The notes under the pieces are model-generated. The model was not told the origin of the DNA. It was given only the letters and a program-made list of their open reading frames with translations, and searched no databases. Of a stretch of 43,162 nucleotides of DNA, positions 15,534 to 25,083 are shown in pieces; the stretch's first letter is position 1, and each line of letters starts with the position of its first letter. The DNA is from Lachnospiraceae bacterium (GTDB lineage Bacteria; Bacillota; Clostridia; Lachnospirales; Lachnospiraceae), in NCBI GenBank assembly GCA_017479935.1, contig JAFVBO010000050.1, forward strand, positions 1-43,162, written 5' to 3'. Position numbers and translations under genes: made by a program.

Positions 15534-16934
15534 TTAGTAAGCGTTCTTATTGACAAAGCCTTTGAAAAAGGTCAGGAAAATGATTTTAAAATCCAGGCCA
15601 AGCGTCCAGTTTTCGATATAGTACAGATCGTACTCGATCCGCTTCTCGATGGAGGTATCGCCCCGGTAGCCGTTCACCTGCGCCCATCCGGTGAGACCCG
15701 GACGAACCTGGTGCTTTACCATATACCGCGGGATTTCCTCCCGGAATTTTTCCACAAACAGCGGGCGCTCCGGTCTCGGCCCCACCAGGCTCATATCCCC
15801 TTTCAGGATGTTAAAGAGCTGCGGGAGCTCATCGATGGATGTATGCCGCATAAATCTCCCGAACGGAAACACCCGGGGATCATTGCGCACGGTCCAGGCC
15901 TTTTTTTCCTCTTTCGGATTCTGCAGGCTCATGGAACGGAACTTATACATGTTGAAGGTGCGGTTATGAAGTCCCACCCGCTCCTGCTTGAAGATGACAG
16001 GGCCCGGGGAGGAAAGCTTCACGCCGATCACGGCAATCAGCATAATGGGGGAGAAAAGCACAATCGCGACCAACGCCCCGAAAATGTCCACGATCCTCTT
16101 GATGACCGCATAGAAAGAGTCCGACAGGGGTACGTGGCGTATATGAACCACGGCAAGTCCCATCAGATCCTCTGTGTAGGGTTTTGTCGGGATGATATCG
16201 TAATAGTCCGGAATAAACTGCGTATGCACACCGAACTTTTCACAGGCCGCCACAATCCGCTTTAAGTTCTGGTAATGATCCAGCGGAAGCGTGATGGCAA
16301 TCTCATCCAGACGGTTGATGCCTAAAAGCGGCTCTAAGTCATCCAGGCGGCCGATCACATGGACGCCGCGGTACTCATAGCCCCAGGGCTTTTCGTCATC
16401 CAGCACGCCGCGGATCTGAAACCCCCAGGAGGGGTTTGCCAGAAGCCGGTCGATGTACATCTCCGCGGCCTTACTGTAACCCACGAGCAGCAGATGCTTC
16501 TGATTGTACCCGCGCGCCCGGAAAAAATGCAGGACCTTGCGAAGCGCCATCCGAAACAGCGACTCCAAAACCACATTAAATCCGACGAACAGGAACACGA
16601 GCGGTCTGGAGAAATCCTGCAGGGCTTCCTTACCCAGATACAGGATCATGGTCAGGATCAGCAGGCCGATCAGGTTGGCCCGGACGATGTTTCCGAGCTC
16701 TAAGCGCCTCCCCATGACGCGCTTCGGCGAATACAGGTGCGATGTCCAGTAAAGTACCAGGAACAGCGGCACCAAAAGAAAGAGCCAGTTAAAATAGAAT
16801 GCGATGTCATACGCGGGCAGCTTTCCCGTCAATCCGAAAATCACCCAGTATGCCAGCGCATAGGACAGGGCGATGATCAGCCCGTCCAAGAGAACGTGCA
16901 GCTGATTTAAACGCTCCTGATTGTCTTTGATCAT
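15534..16934 (-). CDS. Undecaprenyl-phosphate sugar phosphotransferase
   Basis: A polyprenyl-phosphate hexose-1-phosphate transferase (WcaJ/WbaP-like) that begins lipid-linked glycan assembly. I set the start at 16934 (466 aa): GGAGGAAGAT precedes it and it overlaps the upstream gene by ATGA. A longer reading to 16991 lacks a site. Four N-terminal helices and a Rossmann-like CoA-binding-type domain (VGYSKAAEMYIDRLL) precede the C-terminal catalytic domain with FKQERVGLHNRTFNMYKFRSM, TSIDELPQLFNILKGDMSLVGPRP and RPGLTGWAQVNGY, the standard order of motifs. It ends with the short tail FFKGFVNKNAY. Confidence 0.93.
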   Translation of the reverse strand: MIKDNQERLNQLHVLLDGLIIALSYALAYWVIFGLTGKLPAYDIAFYFNWLFLLVPLFLVLYWTSHLYSPKRVMGRRLELGNIVRANLIGLLILTMILYLGKEALQDFSRPLVFLFVGFNVVLESLFRMALRKVLHFFRARGYNQKHLLLVGYSKAAEMYIDRLLANPSWGFQIRGVLDDEKPWGYEYRGVHVIGRLDDLEPLLGINRLDEIAITLPLDHYQNLKRIVAACEKFGVHTQFIPDYYDIIPTKPYTEDLMGLAVVHIRHVPLSDSFYAVIKRIVDIFGALVAIVLFSPIMLIAVIGVKLSSPGPVIFKQERVGLHNRTFNMYKFRSMSLQNPKEEKKAWTVRNDPRVFPFGRFMRHTSIDELPQLFNILKGDMSLVGPRPERPLFVEKFREEIPRYMVKHQVRPGLTGWAQVNGYRGDTSIEKRIEYDLYYIENWTLGLDFKIIFLTFFKGFVNKNAY

Positions 16935-17902
16935 ATCTTCCTCCGGAAATACTCCCAGGCATAGAGAAAGAGACTGGTAATCATCTCCCACTCAATGCGG
17001 ATATAATGACCGAGGTTTGAAAAGCGAAATGGCACCTTTTTGCAGTTCTTTCTCGTGCGGATGCCTTCTTTGATGCCGTCCTTAAACGCCTGCGCAAAAC
17101 CCTGCTTTTTGAAAAACTGATATTTGAGGAGCCAGCCCAGCACTAGCGGCAGAAAGTTTACAATCAACTGCAAAAACGGCATGTTCTTGTATACCAGATA
17201 GATGCTGTTGCGGGCCGCAAGCTTTACCTTAAACTCGTTGTACTTGGAGCCGCTCGTTCCGCTTCCCACGTGCAGGACCTTGGCCGACGGGCAGAACACG
17301 TTTCTGTACCCGGCGATCCGCGCACGGTATCCTACGTCGATGTCCTCTAAGTAGGCAAAGTGCATCTCGTCAAACAGCCCGATCTTTTCAAACACATCGC
17401 GGCGATACAGCGCCGCGCCGGCGCATGCGGAAAACACGTCATACGGCTTTTCGTACTCTTCCACCGGATGTCCCACGCCCCGCTGATAGGCCCAGCCGAT
17501 CAGGTTGAACATATCCCCGGCGTCGTCGATATACTCCGGGTGATACATCTGGATCATCCGGCTGCTGACCGAAAAGATCCGGTTGTCCACCTCGATGGCC
17601 TTTATCATTTCTCCCACAAACGCGGGATCCACCTTGGTGTCATTGTTTAAAAGAAGCACATAGGGCGTTTTCGATTCCCGGATGCCGATGTTCACGGCGC
17701 CGGAAAAGCCCGTGTTCGTATCCAGGGCGATCAGGCGCACTTCCGGGTAGCGCTCCTTCATATAAGCAACGCTTCCGTCCTTTGAGCCATTGTCCACCAC
17801 CAGAACTTCAAAGTCACGACAAAGCTGCCCATCCAGCGCAGCCATGCATTCCTCCATAAAATGTTTTCCATTGTAATTCGGTATGACAATGGTTACCTTC
17901 AT
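16931..17902 (-). CDS. Family 2 glycosyltransferase
   Basis: A 323-aa GT-A-fold transferase for surface polysaccharide. The start at 17902 follows GAGGTG; the reading to 17938 would add 12 residues without a site. Motifs: nucleotide-sugar binding VTIVIPNYNG at the N-terminus, VVDNGSKDGS, the DxD-like LLLNNDTKVDP, and a later AYLEDIDVGYRARIAGY segment containing the catalytic-type ED. The pattern is that of rhamnosyltransferase-like GT2 enzymes, but the sugar is not certain. The C-terminal ~60 residues are basic and hydrophobic and may bind the membrane. First gene of the three-gene operon. Confidence 0.9.
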   Translation of the reverse strand: MKVTIVIPNYNGKHFMEECMAALDGQLCRDFEVLVVDNGSKDGSVAYMKERYPEVRLIALDTNTGFSGAVNIGIRESKTPYVLLLNNDTKVDPAFVGEMIKAIEVDNRIFSVSSRMIQMYHPEYIDDAGDMFNLIGWAYQRGVGHPVEEYEKPYDVFSACAGAALYRRDVFEKIGLFDEMHFAYLEDIDVGYRARIAGYRNVFCPSAKVLHVGSGTSGSKYNEFKVKLAARNSIYLVYKNMPFLQLIVNFLPLVLGWLLKYQFFKKQGFAQAFKDGIKEGIRTRKNCKKVPFRFSNLGHYIRIEWEMITSLFLYAWEYFRRKI

Positions 17903-17962
17903 AACACCTCGCCTTTCCCGTGTCATCCGCATAGACATGCCTCACGAGATTATATTCAACAT

Positions 17963-17991
17963 ATTATACTCGAAATGTATCAGAAGCGCAA
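17963..17991 (-). promoter_or_regulatory. Promoter of the polysaccharide operon
   Basis: On the minus strand TTGCGC (17986-17991), 17 nt, then TATAAT (17963-17968), about 60 bp before the first start codon. Confidence 0.75.
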
Positions 17992-18075
17992 GCAATAACA
18001 ATACATTTTTCGTATCTACCCGGCATAAATAGGCTGAAAACACAGAAAAAGGTATCTTTCAGCCACTTTTTTGTA

Positions 18076-18726
18076 TCAAAAGTAGACAGCTTCCCCGTCC
18101 ACCATGGCGAAGGTGACGTCCCGCAGCTTTTCCGAGGAAAGCGTCCCGGAGAAGGCCTCGGTCAGTTTCTTTTCGAACCCCTGCTCCTGCCCGGCTGGCA
18201 CCAGGAACCGGATTTCCACCTGCGCCGCGTAGTCGGTTCCCAGCGTCTGCAGGTTTTCCTGCGCCAGGAGATATTGCAGCTTCCCGACATGCGTATACTC
18301 GCAGCGGACCAGGCGCTCCTGCCCCGGCTGCTTTTCAATGACCGCGCAGTTTTTTAAGCCCTCCAGAACCGCCCCCTGGTACGCGCGCACCAGTCCGCCC
18401 GTTCCCAAGAGCACGCCGCCGAAATACCGCGTCACCACGACGCACACGTCCGTGATCCCCTGCGCGCTTAACACTTCTAACATCGGCCGGCCCGCGGTCC
18501 CCTGCGGCTCCCCGTCATCCGAATACCGGGCGATGTCTCCGCGCGCCCCGATGCGATAGGCGTAGCAGTTGTGCCTGGCATCCCAAAAGCTCTTCTTCTG
18601 CTTCGCGATGAAGGCAAGGGCTTCCTCCTCCGTGCTCACCGGGCAGATATGCGCGATGAAGCGGGATTTCTTTTCCTCGATCTCTCCTTCGCCTTCCTTA
18701 TAAACCGTCTTAAACAGCTCCGCCAT
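18076..18726 (-). CDS. yigZ: YigZ/IMPACT family protein (UPF0029)
   Basis: A 216-aa conserved cytosolic protein. The N-terminal domain shows the family signature KSRFIAHICPV, then HNCYAYRIG and RYSDDGEPQGTAGRPML, and RYFGGVLLGTGGLVRAYQGA. The C-terminal ~70 residues form the ferredoxin-like domain typical of bacterial members. The biochemical role is unsettled; mammalian IMPACT relates to translation control, while bacterial members are poorly characterised. GGAGG precedes the start. It stands alone; a hairpin GGCTGAAA/TTTCAGCC at 18031-18063 lies after its stop. Confidence 0.93.
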   Translation of the reverse strand: MAELFKTVYKEGEGEIEEKKSRFIAHICPVSTEEEALAFIAKQKKSFWDARHNCYAYRIGARGDIARYSDDGEPQGTAGRPMLEVLSAQGITDVCVVVTRYFGGVLLGTGGLVRAYQGAVLEGLKNCAVIEKQPGQERLVRCEYTHVGKLQYLLAQENLQTLGTDYAAQVEIRFLVPAGQEQGFEKKLTEAFSGTLSSEKLRDVTFAMVDGEAVYF

Positions 18727-18918
18727 GGGATGTCCTCCGTCAAAAAAATTGCTACCTTACGGCTGCCTTTGGCACCTTAGGATGCCGGCCTTTCACGTAA
18801 ACTTCGTGTTTCGCGCTCACGCCACCGCTTTGTATACTAATTCTTAATATTATCCTATTTCCGCCGTCTGCGCAAGGGTCAGACCGGAAAAGACCTTCCT
18901 TTCCTTCAAAAAATTTGG

Positions 18919-18924
18919 TATAAT
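18919..18924 (+). promoter_or_regulatory. Probable -10 element for the PBP gene
   Basis: TGGTATAAT is an extended -10 on the + strand about 125 bp before the PBP start. The gap 18727-19049 otherwise holds small hairpins and no credible gene. Confidence 0.55.
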
Positions 18925-19049
18925 ACAGCAATACTCAGCACGGGTTCTGCCATAAATAAACAGGAAAAAATGGCCGCAAGCACCTTTTTTCGATATTTTT
19001 TTGCAAAACTGTGCCGAATACTTGCGAGTTTTCATCATGGAGGTATTTC

Positions 19050-21752
19050 ATGAATTTCGGAAAAGAAGGAACAAAGCGCCGGATCCGGGATCTTACATCC
19101 CCCGCTCCGAAAGCGCGCACAAAAATGTCGGTTCTGGTGGGCAAAATACTCCTGTTCTGCGGCATTCTGCTCGCCTTCACAGGGGCCAGCGCCGCTTTTG
19201 GCGCCTACCGCGGCATCCTGGAAAACTCTCCGGACATCCGCGATATCGACCTGTCCCCCACTGGCATCCAGTCTGTCATCTACGACTCGACCGGAAAGGA
19301 AATGCAGATCCTGGTCATGGCCGGATCCAACCGCGACCCGATCCGCTACGAATCAATCCCGAAGGACGTCATCAACGCCTTCATCGCCATCGAGGACGCG
19401 CGTTTCTGGCAGCATAACGGCATCGACCTAAAAGGCATCGTCCGCGCCGCCTTCAACACGATTACGGACGGCGAGCTTGGACAGGGCGCCTCCACGATCA
19501 CCCAGCAGCTGATCAAGAACAACGTGTTCTCCGGCGGCTCCGAGGCTTCCACCATCGCCCGCATCCAGCGCAAAATCCAGGAGCAGTACCTGGCGCTTCA
19601 GGCGGAACAGATCTGGGACAAAAAGGACATCCTGGAGGACTACTTAAACACCATCAACTTAGGGGCCAACTGCCTGGGCATTCAGACCGCCGCGGAGCGC
19701 TACTTTGGCAAGCCCGCCAGTGAGCTGACCCTGTCAGAGGGCACAGTTCTGGCGGCCATCACGTCCAGCCCCACGCGCTACAACCCGATCACCCATCCGG
19801 ACGACAACCTCAGGAGACGACGGATCGTCCTGGATTATATGGTCGAGCAGGGCTACATCGATGAATTTCAGAAGCAGGAATGTTTAGAGGACAACGTCTA
19901 TGAACGGATCGCAGAGGTCAACGACCGCATCCGCTCCCAGGATAACTCGGTGTATTCCTATTTCGTCGACTCGGTGATCAATCAGGTGTACGACGATCTG
20001 CAGAACAAGGTGGGCTACAGCGCCACCGAGGCCACAAAACTGCTTTACAGCGGCGGCCTGCGCATCTACACCACGCAGGACCCGGCCCTGCAGGCCATCG
20101 TGGATGAGGAGATCACCAACGAGGCCAACTATTCGGTGGTCGAATACGGCTTCACCTATCAGCTTTCCATCGCCAAGCCGGACGGCACCGTGAACAACTA
20201 CTCCGAAGGCCATGTGCGGCGCTTCCTGCAGGAGCAGACCGGCCAGGCCGTCAAGCTGATCTTCGGCACCGAGGAAGAAATCTACATCCACGTGGACAAC
20301 TTCAAGAACTCGATCCTCGAAGAAGGGGACACCATCCTGGGCGAGAACCTGTACATCACGCTGCAGCCGCAGGTTTCCTTCGTGCTCATGGACCAGGCCA
20401 CCGGCTACGTCCGCGCGATCAGCGGCGGCCGCGGCGAAAAGCTGACCAGCTTAAGCTTAAACCGCGCCACGGATTCGCCCCGCCAGCCCGGCTCCTGCTT
20501 TAAGCCGATCGTGAGCTTCGGACCGGCCTTAGACACCTGCGGAGCCGCGCTGTCCACGGTGTTCTTTGACACCTCCTACACCGTCGGCCCCAAGACCTTC
20601 TCCAACTGGTGGAGCGCCGGCTATACCGGATTTTCCAACATCCGCCAGGGTCTGACCTACTCCATGAACATCGTGGCGGTGCGCTGCCTGCAGGAGCTTG
20701 TGACGGCGCGCTTAGGTTTCCAGTACGCCTTGAACTTCGGCTTCTCCACCCTGGTGGACAGCCGCATCCTGGCGGACGGCACCGAGCTGACCGATATCGG
20801 CCCCGCCCTTGCCTTAGGCGGCATCACCAACGGCGTCACGAACCTGGAGCTGACCGCGGCCTACGCGGCCATCGCCGACGGCGGCGTCTACCACGAGCCG
20901 ATTTTCTACACCCGGATCGTGGACAACACCGGCAAGACCATCTTAGACAATACCGCGTTCCAGAAAACCCGCACGGTCATCAAGGACACCACGGCCTTCC
21001 TTCTGACGAATGCCATGGAGGATGCGATGGAGTTTCATCAGTACTTTACGCTGCCGATCTACTCCACCGCCACCGCGGCTCACCTGGACAACATGGCCTG
21101 CGCCGCCAAGACCGGTACCACCACCGACAACAACGACCTGTGGCTGGTCGGCTACACGCCGTATTACACGGCCGGCATCTGGGAAGGGTACGACGTCAAC
21201 TTCTTCATCAGCGAAAGCACCAGCACCATCCGTACCATCTGGAAGAACATCATGACCCGGGTTCACGAAGGACTTCCCTACGCCACCTTCCCCATGCCCT
21301 CCGGCATCACGGCCGCCAGCATCTGCGCGAAGTGCGGAAACCTGGCCGTCGCCGGCCTGTGTGAGAAGGACCCCCGCCCCGGCATGGTCTACACGGAATA
21401 CTTCGCTCCGGGCACCATCCCGACGCAGCTGTGCACCTGCCACGAAATCGCCCGCGTCTGCACCGAGACCGGCGGCATCGCCAACGTCAAGTGCCCGAAG
21501 ACCGAGGAGCGGGTCTTCATGAAATCCTACGCGGAATTTGACCCCAGCATCTACGATCAGTACTTTACGGCCCCTGGCCTGTGCGAAATCCACGATGCGC
21601 TCTGGACACCGCCCACCACCGAAGCGCCCACCACCGAAGCACCCTCTTCGGTCGCACCTACCGTCGCCCCCACCGCCGCTGCCACCGCCGCGCCGGAAGT
21701 CGACGAAGATGCGCCGCCGAGTACGCAGCCGGAGGCCAATCAGGGCGAGTAA
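19050..21752 (+). CDS. Class A penicillin-binding protein (PBP1A type)
   Basis: A bifunctional peptidoglycan synthase, 900 aa from the ATG at 19050, which has GGAGG 8 nt upstream (an ATG at 19011 has none). A cytoplasmic basic stretch and one membrane helix (about residues 33-55) precede the GT51 glycosyltransferase domain with AIEDARFWQHNGID (catalytic Glu near 115) and GASTITQQL. The transpeptidase domain has SCFK (active Ser near 480), SMN (near 537) and KTG (near 687). A cysteine-rich segment (ICAKCGNL...LCTCHE) and a Thr/Pro/Ala-rich tail end the protein, a layout common in Clostridia. It is a single-gene unit with a shared terminator. Confidence 0.95.
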   Translation: MNFGKEGTKRRIRDLTSPAPKARTKMSVLVGKILLFCGILLAFTGASAAFGAYRGILENSPDIRDIDLSPTGIQSVIYDSTGKEMQILVMAGSNRDPIRYESIPKDVINAFIAIEDARFWQHNGIDLKGIVRAAFNTITDGELGQGASTITQQLIKNNVFSGGSEASTIARIQRKIQEQYLALQAEQIWDKKDILEDYLNTINLGANCLGIQTAAERYFGKPASELTLSEGTVLAAITSSPTRYNPITHPDDNLRRRRIVLDYMVEQGYIDEFQKQECLEDNVYERIAEVNDRIRSQDNSVYSYFVDSVINQVYDDLQNKVGYSATEATKLLYSGGLRIYTTQDPALQAIVDEEITNEANYSVVEYGFTYQLSIAKPDGTVNNYSEGHVRRFLQEQTGQAVKLIFGTEEEIYIHVDNFKNSILEEGDTILGENLYITLQPQVSFVLMDQATGYVRAISGGRGEKLTSLSLNRATDSPRQPGSCFKPIVSFGPALDTCGAALSTVFFDTSYTVGPKTFSNWWSAGYTGFSNIRQGLTYSMNIVAVRCLQELVTARLGFQYALNFGFSTLVDSRILADGTELTDIGPALALGGITNGVTNLELTAAYAAIADGGVYHEPIFYTRIVDNTGKTILDNTAFQKTRTVIKDTTAFLLTNAMEDAMEFHQYFTLPIYSTATAAHLDNMACAAKTGTTTDNNDLWLVGYTPYYTAGIWEGYDVNFFISESTSTIRTIWKNIMTRVHEGLPYATFPMPSGITAASICAKCGNLAVAGLCEKDPRPGMVYTEYFAPGTIPTQLCTCHEIARVCTETGGIANVKCPKTEERVFMKSYAEFDPSIYDQYFTAPGLCEIHDALWTPPTTEAPTTEAPSSVAPTVAPTAAATAAPEVDEDAPPSTQPEANQGE

Positions 21753-21791
21753 GAAAAAACTGCCGCTTACGCGGCAGTTTTTTTATTCGCC
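21744..21791. terminator. Shared bidirectional terminator
   Basis: AAAAAACTGCCGC and GCGGCAGTTTTTTT pair around TTAC between the convergent PBP and TPR genes. The outer pairing GGCGAGTAA / TTATTCGCC includes both stop-codon regions. Confidence 0.9.
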
Positions 21792-23120
21792 ATCCCGGGC
21801 TACCTGCGCCATCTCGGCGAAGGGGTCCTCCGGGTATTCGTTGATCACACGGGTAAACCAGATGATGGCATCCGTTGAGTTACCTGACATTTTGTAGGTC
21901 TGGCCTACGTAATAGAGTGCCTCCGGCGAAGCGGAGTGATACTGCAGGCTCTGCGTAAGGTACGTCAGAGCCGCCTCATAATCGCCCGAGGCAAGGCTCA
22001 CCTTGCCCCATTCCAGAAGCTTTCCGGCAATCTCCCCCTGCACGCGCGCCTGGGCGGCCGCATGCACGGACAGGTACGTTTCTTCCGTCACATCGGATAA
22101 ATCCATTTCCTGCAAGGCGGTTACCCCGCTTAGATAGACCTCCGGCACGTTGGAATCCAGGGCGGCCAGCACGTCTAAGAGCGCCTGATAGCGGGCGATG
22201 GCCGCCTGGCTTGTGCGGGATTCATAGCCCAAGGTGTCCGTTGTGCTCTTCAGCTGCTCCTCCAGGTTAGCTACGCGCCCCGTCAGCGCTTCCACCTGGG
22301 CGTCCTGCGCGTCGTGGGACTGGTTGATTTCCACCAGCTTGCGGTTGTAGCTGGCGCTTACGCCGGACAGCTGCGCCGGCAGCACCATGAAGTAGAAGCA
22401 GGCAAGGCCGATCAGGATGCCAACCAGGAGGTTTACCACGGTGAGCCACCCGCCCAGCACGTCCCCGTGATAGGTGGGAATGATGACATCATCGCCGGAA
22501 AGGGTGTCAAACTGCGCGCTGTCCTCCTTGGTCAGATCTTCCAGCTTTCCTTTTTTCCGGGCGTTCGCGATCCGCTTCAGCTCGTTTAGATAGCGCAGCG
22601 AAAGCGCGTTGCTGTTGTCAATCGCCAGCGCCTTTTTGATGCTCCGCTCCGCCTTGGCATAGCTGTGGTGCTTGATGTAGACGAGCGCCAGCAGCTGATA
22701 CGCCTTCACGTAATGGGGATTTAAGCGGATCACCTTGTTGAGCTGCAAGATCGCCAGGTCATCGCTCTCCTCCCCTAACAGGGTGAGCGCCTGGTTGTAG
22801 TTCTTGGACGCCATCACCATCTCGTTTAAGAATTCCTGCTTTTCCTGCAGCTTTCCGATGTAGCCGATGGCCTGGTTGCCCCGCGCCTGCAGATTGGTGC
22901 TGATGACCCACTCCGCCAGAGCGTCCGCCATCTCGCCGATCTCGTAGTACACGAGTCCCAGCAGATTGCGGGCATCGATGTGGTTTTTATTCAGCTGCAG
23001 GCACCGCTTTAACTCCAGGATCGCGCCTTCCATATCCCGCACCTGGGCTTTCTCCAGGCCGCGGTTATAGCAGACGTTCGACAGCTGACTGATTTCTTTT
23101 GTTGTCCACCTGACCGCCAT
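21783..23120 (-). CDS. TPR-repeat membrane protein
   Basis: A 445-aa protein. The N-terminal ~200 residues are tetratricopeptide repeats facing the cytoplasm (CYNRGLEKAQVRDMEGAI, DARNLLGLVYYEIGEMADAL, VKAYQLLALVYIKHHSYAKA). A single transmembrane helix lies near 225-248 (VVNLLVGILIGLACFYFMVL). An extracytoplasmic coiled-coil stretch follows, then further TPR-like repeats (ASGDYEAALTYLTQSLQYH, ALYYVGQTYKMSGNSTDAI). The architecture suggests a scaffold linking cytoplasmic and outside partners. Convergence with a PBP is suggestive of an envelope role but not proof. It is preceded, with no gap, by a 53-codon gene. Confidence 0.88.
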   Translation of the reverse strand: MAVRWTTKEISQLSNVCYNRGLEKAQVRDMEGAILELKRCLQLNKNHIDARNLLGLVYYEIGEMADALAEWVISTNLQARGNQAIGYIGKLQEKQEFLNEMVMASKNYNQALTLLGEESDDLAILQLNKVIRLNPHYVKAYQLLALVYIKHHSYAKAERSIKKALAIDNSNALSLRYLNELKRIANARKKGKLEDLTKEDSAQFDTLSGDDVIIPTYHGDVLGGWLTVVNLLVGILIGLACFYFMVLPAQLSGVSASYNRKLVEINQSHDAQDAQVEALTGRVANLEEQLKSTTDTLGYESRTSQAAIARYQALLDVLAALDSNVPEVYLSGVTALQEMDLSDVTEETYLSVHAAAQARVQGEIAGKLLEWGKVSLASGDYEAALTYLTQSLQYHSASPEALYYVGQTYKMSGNSTDAIIWFTRVINEYPEDPFAEMAQVARDGE

Positions 23121-23282
23121 CTATCCTTGCTCCTGCTGCTTTTTCTTTTGTTGTTCCAGAAGCTCCAACAGAATATCCGCCGCATCCTTCTGATTACGGT
23201 CCTGAATAATCTTGTCGAGCTTTCCGATATCTTTGCTGGGCTCAAATTTCGCCAGCTCTTCTTCATAGTTCAAAAAAGCCAT
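23121..23282 (-). CDS. Small acidic/coiled protein, 53 aa
   Basis: A short gene ending in TAG directly before the ATG of the TPR gene, so the two are translationally coupled. The protein starts MAFLNYEEELAKFEPS and ends in the Gln/Lys-rich helix LLELLEQQKKKQQEQG. AAGGAG lies 6 nt before the start. No domain is recognised. Its helix-rich, charged make-up and its position suggest a partner or regulator of the TPR protein, but this is inference. Confidence 0.7.
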   Translation of the reverse strand: MAFLNYEEELAKFEPSKDIGKLDKIIQDRNQKDAADILLELLEQQKKKQQEQG

Positions 23283-23329
23283 GGATGCTCCTTATGCTTT
23301 CATGATCATAGTTTTCAGCGCAGGTTCCA

Positions 23330-23381
23330 GGCAGAAAAGCAAGGAAAAGTGGCTGCCAGCAACCATTTTCCTTATTTTCTG
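23330..23381. terminator. Hairpin after pyruvate kinase gene
   Basis: GCAGAAAA...AAGGAAAA pairs with TTTTCCTT...TTTTCTGC around a short GGCTGCCAGC-type loop, between the pyk stop and the small gene. The symmetry is clear; the T-run is interrupted, so termination may be partial. Confidence 0.55.
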
Positions 23382-23399
23382 CATAGATGTGCTGAGTTT

Positions 23400-24833
23400 T
23401 TATAATGTCATCTTCTCCCCGATCGTATGCACCTTCACCATGTTCGTGCTGCCGGTCGCGCCGATGGGAATGCCGGCGGTAATGACAACCAGGTCGCCCA
23501 AGTCCACGAGGCCGCGGGCCATCGCCAGGTCGGCCGCGCCGTCCAGCAGTTCAAAGGTGTTAGCCTTCTCGCTTAAGTAGATCGGCATCACGCCCCAGGA
23601 CAGGTTCATCTGACGGCAGGCCTTGCGGGACGGCGAGGTTCCCACGATCATGATCGCCGGACGATAGCGGGAGATCATCCGGGCGGTAAAGCCGGACTTG
23701 GACACGGTCAGGATGGCCTTGGCGCCCAGGTCGTGTGCCATCGTACAGGTGGCGTGGGAGATGGCGTCGGTGACGCTCGTCTGTCCTTCCGTCTGAATCT
23801 TCTGGAACCGCTTTTCGTAATCGATATCACCCTCGATGCGCTCGGCAATCCGGATCATGGTCTTTAACGACTCCACCGGGTACTTGCCTGCCGCGGTCTC
23901 GCCGGAGAGCATGACCGCACTGGTGCCGTCGTAAATCGCGTTGGCCACGTCGGTGGTCTCCGCTCTGGTCGGACGAGGATTGTGCATCATGGAATCCAGC
24001 ATCTGCGTGGCCGTGATGACAATCTTTCCGGCCTTGTAAACCTTTTTGATGATCATCTTCTGGATGATCGGCACTTCCTCGTTCGGGATTTCCACGCCCA
24101 TGTCGCCGCGGGCAACCATGATGCCGTCGGATGCCTCGATGATGCTGTCGATATTGGCCACGCCCTGCGCATTTTCAATCTTGGAGATGATTCGAATATT
24201 CTCCCCGCCGTTGTCTTTCAGGAACTGGCGCAGCTGATTCACGTCATCCGCGTTTCGCGTGAAGGAAGCCGCCACAAAGTCGAAATCCTGGCTGATGCCG
24301 AACAGCAGGTCTTCCTTATCCCTTTCACTTAAGAATTCCATAGAGACTTCGGTTCCCGGCAGGTTGATGCCCTTGTGGTTGGAAACCTTACCGCCGTTTT
24401 TCACGCGGCAATATACATTCGTATCCGTTTTATGGATGACCTCCATGGCGATCAGGCCATCGTCAATCAGAACCTCCGATCCCACCTTCACATCCCGGGG
24501 GAGGCCCTTGTAGGTCACGCTGACCTGCTCGTTATCGCCTTCCACGTCTTCCGTCGTCAGGCAGAACTCCTGGCCTTCCACCAGCATGACAGAGCCTTCT
24601 TTAAAATTGCAGGTGCGGATCTCCGGGCCTTTCGTGTCCAGCATCGTGGCCACGGGCAGGTCGTAGCGATCCCGCAGGCGCACCAGTTCATCCATCCGCG
24701 CCTTGTGTTCCTCGTAAGTTCCGTGAGAAAAGTTGAAGCGCGCTACGTTCATGCCCGCCAGGAGCATTTCCCGCAGAACTCCTTCCCGGTCTGTTGCCGG
24801 GCCCAGTGTACATACGATCTTTGTTTTTCTCAT
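23400..24833 (-). CDS. pyk: Pyruvate kinase
   Basis: The glycolytic enzyme converting phosphoenolpyruvate and ADP to pyruvate and ATP. The 477-aa length matches short bacterial forms without the extra C-terminal phosphotransfer-like domain. Motifs include TKIVCTLGPATD at the start, NVARFNFSHGTYEEH (Arg/Asn/Ser ligands of K+ and ATP), the active-site segment IISKIENAQGVANID (Lys and Glu), and MVARGDMGVEIPNEEVP. An MLSGETAAGKYPVE segment follows. A promoter is seen upstream. Confidence 0.96.
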   Translation of the reverse strand: MRKTKIVCTLGPATDREGVLREMLLAGMNVARFNFSHGTYEEHKARMDELVRLRDRYDLPVATMLDTKGPEIRTCNFKEGSVMLVEGQEFCLTTEDVEGDNEQVSVTYKGLPRDVKVGSEVLIDDGLIAMEVIHKTDTNVYCRVKNGGKVSNHKGINLPGTEVSMEFLSERDKEDLLFGISQDFDFVAASFTRNADDVNQLRQFLKDNGGENIRIISKIENAQGVANIDSIIEASDGIMVARGDMGVEIPNEEVPIIQKMIIKKVYKAGKIVITATQMLDSMMHNPRPTRAETTDVANAIYDGTSAVMLSGETAAGKYPVESLKTMIRIAERIEGDIDYEKRFQKIQTEGQTSVTDAISHATCTMAHDLGAKAILTVSKSGFTARMISRYRPAIMIVGTSPSRKACRQMNLSWGVMPIYLSEKANTFELLDGAADLAMARGLVDLGDLVVITAGIPIGATGSTNMVKVHTIGEKMTL

Positions 24834-24967
24834 GGTTTCTCTCCTTATTCTCTTCTCGGCTGGCGCCGATGTAATCTCTTGCTATTTTGCGCCTGTCAGG
24901 CGGCTTAAAGCGCCAAAAGCGCGGCATACGCCGCTGGCGAATCGCCCGGGCATATGATAGATACTCT

Positions 24968-24996
24968 ATTGTACACAAAAACAAGCCGAAACACAA
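24968..24996 (-). promoter_or_regulatory. Probable pyk promoter
   Basis: Minus-strand TTGTGT (24991-24996), 17 nt, TACAAT (24968-24973), with a ~130-nt leader to the pyk start. Confidence 0.5.
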
Positions 24997-25026
24997 GCCC
25001 GGCATGAAAGATGTAAGAGTTTGTTA

Positions 25027-25080
25027 ATGATATCGCCCGGTCGCGAAGTGCGGAGCTGTGCGTAAGGGCGATATCATATA
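25027..25080 (+). repeat. Conserved stem-loop motif R8 copy A
   Basis: ATGATATCGCCC pairs with GGGCGATATCAT. The loop contains GGTCGCG and GCTGTGCGTAA and the motif is followed by AGCGAAAA. The same stem, loop ends and trailing AGCGAAAA are found in the opposite orientation just before the reverse transcriptase (27648-27706). Confidence 0.75.
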
Positions 25081-25083
25081 GCG

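Noticed and set aside
15174-16265. 363-codon + strand frame opposite the LCP and sugar transferase genes
   Set aside because: Antisense shadow spanning two well-supported genes.
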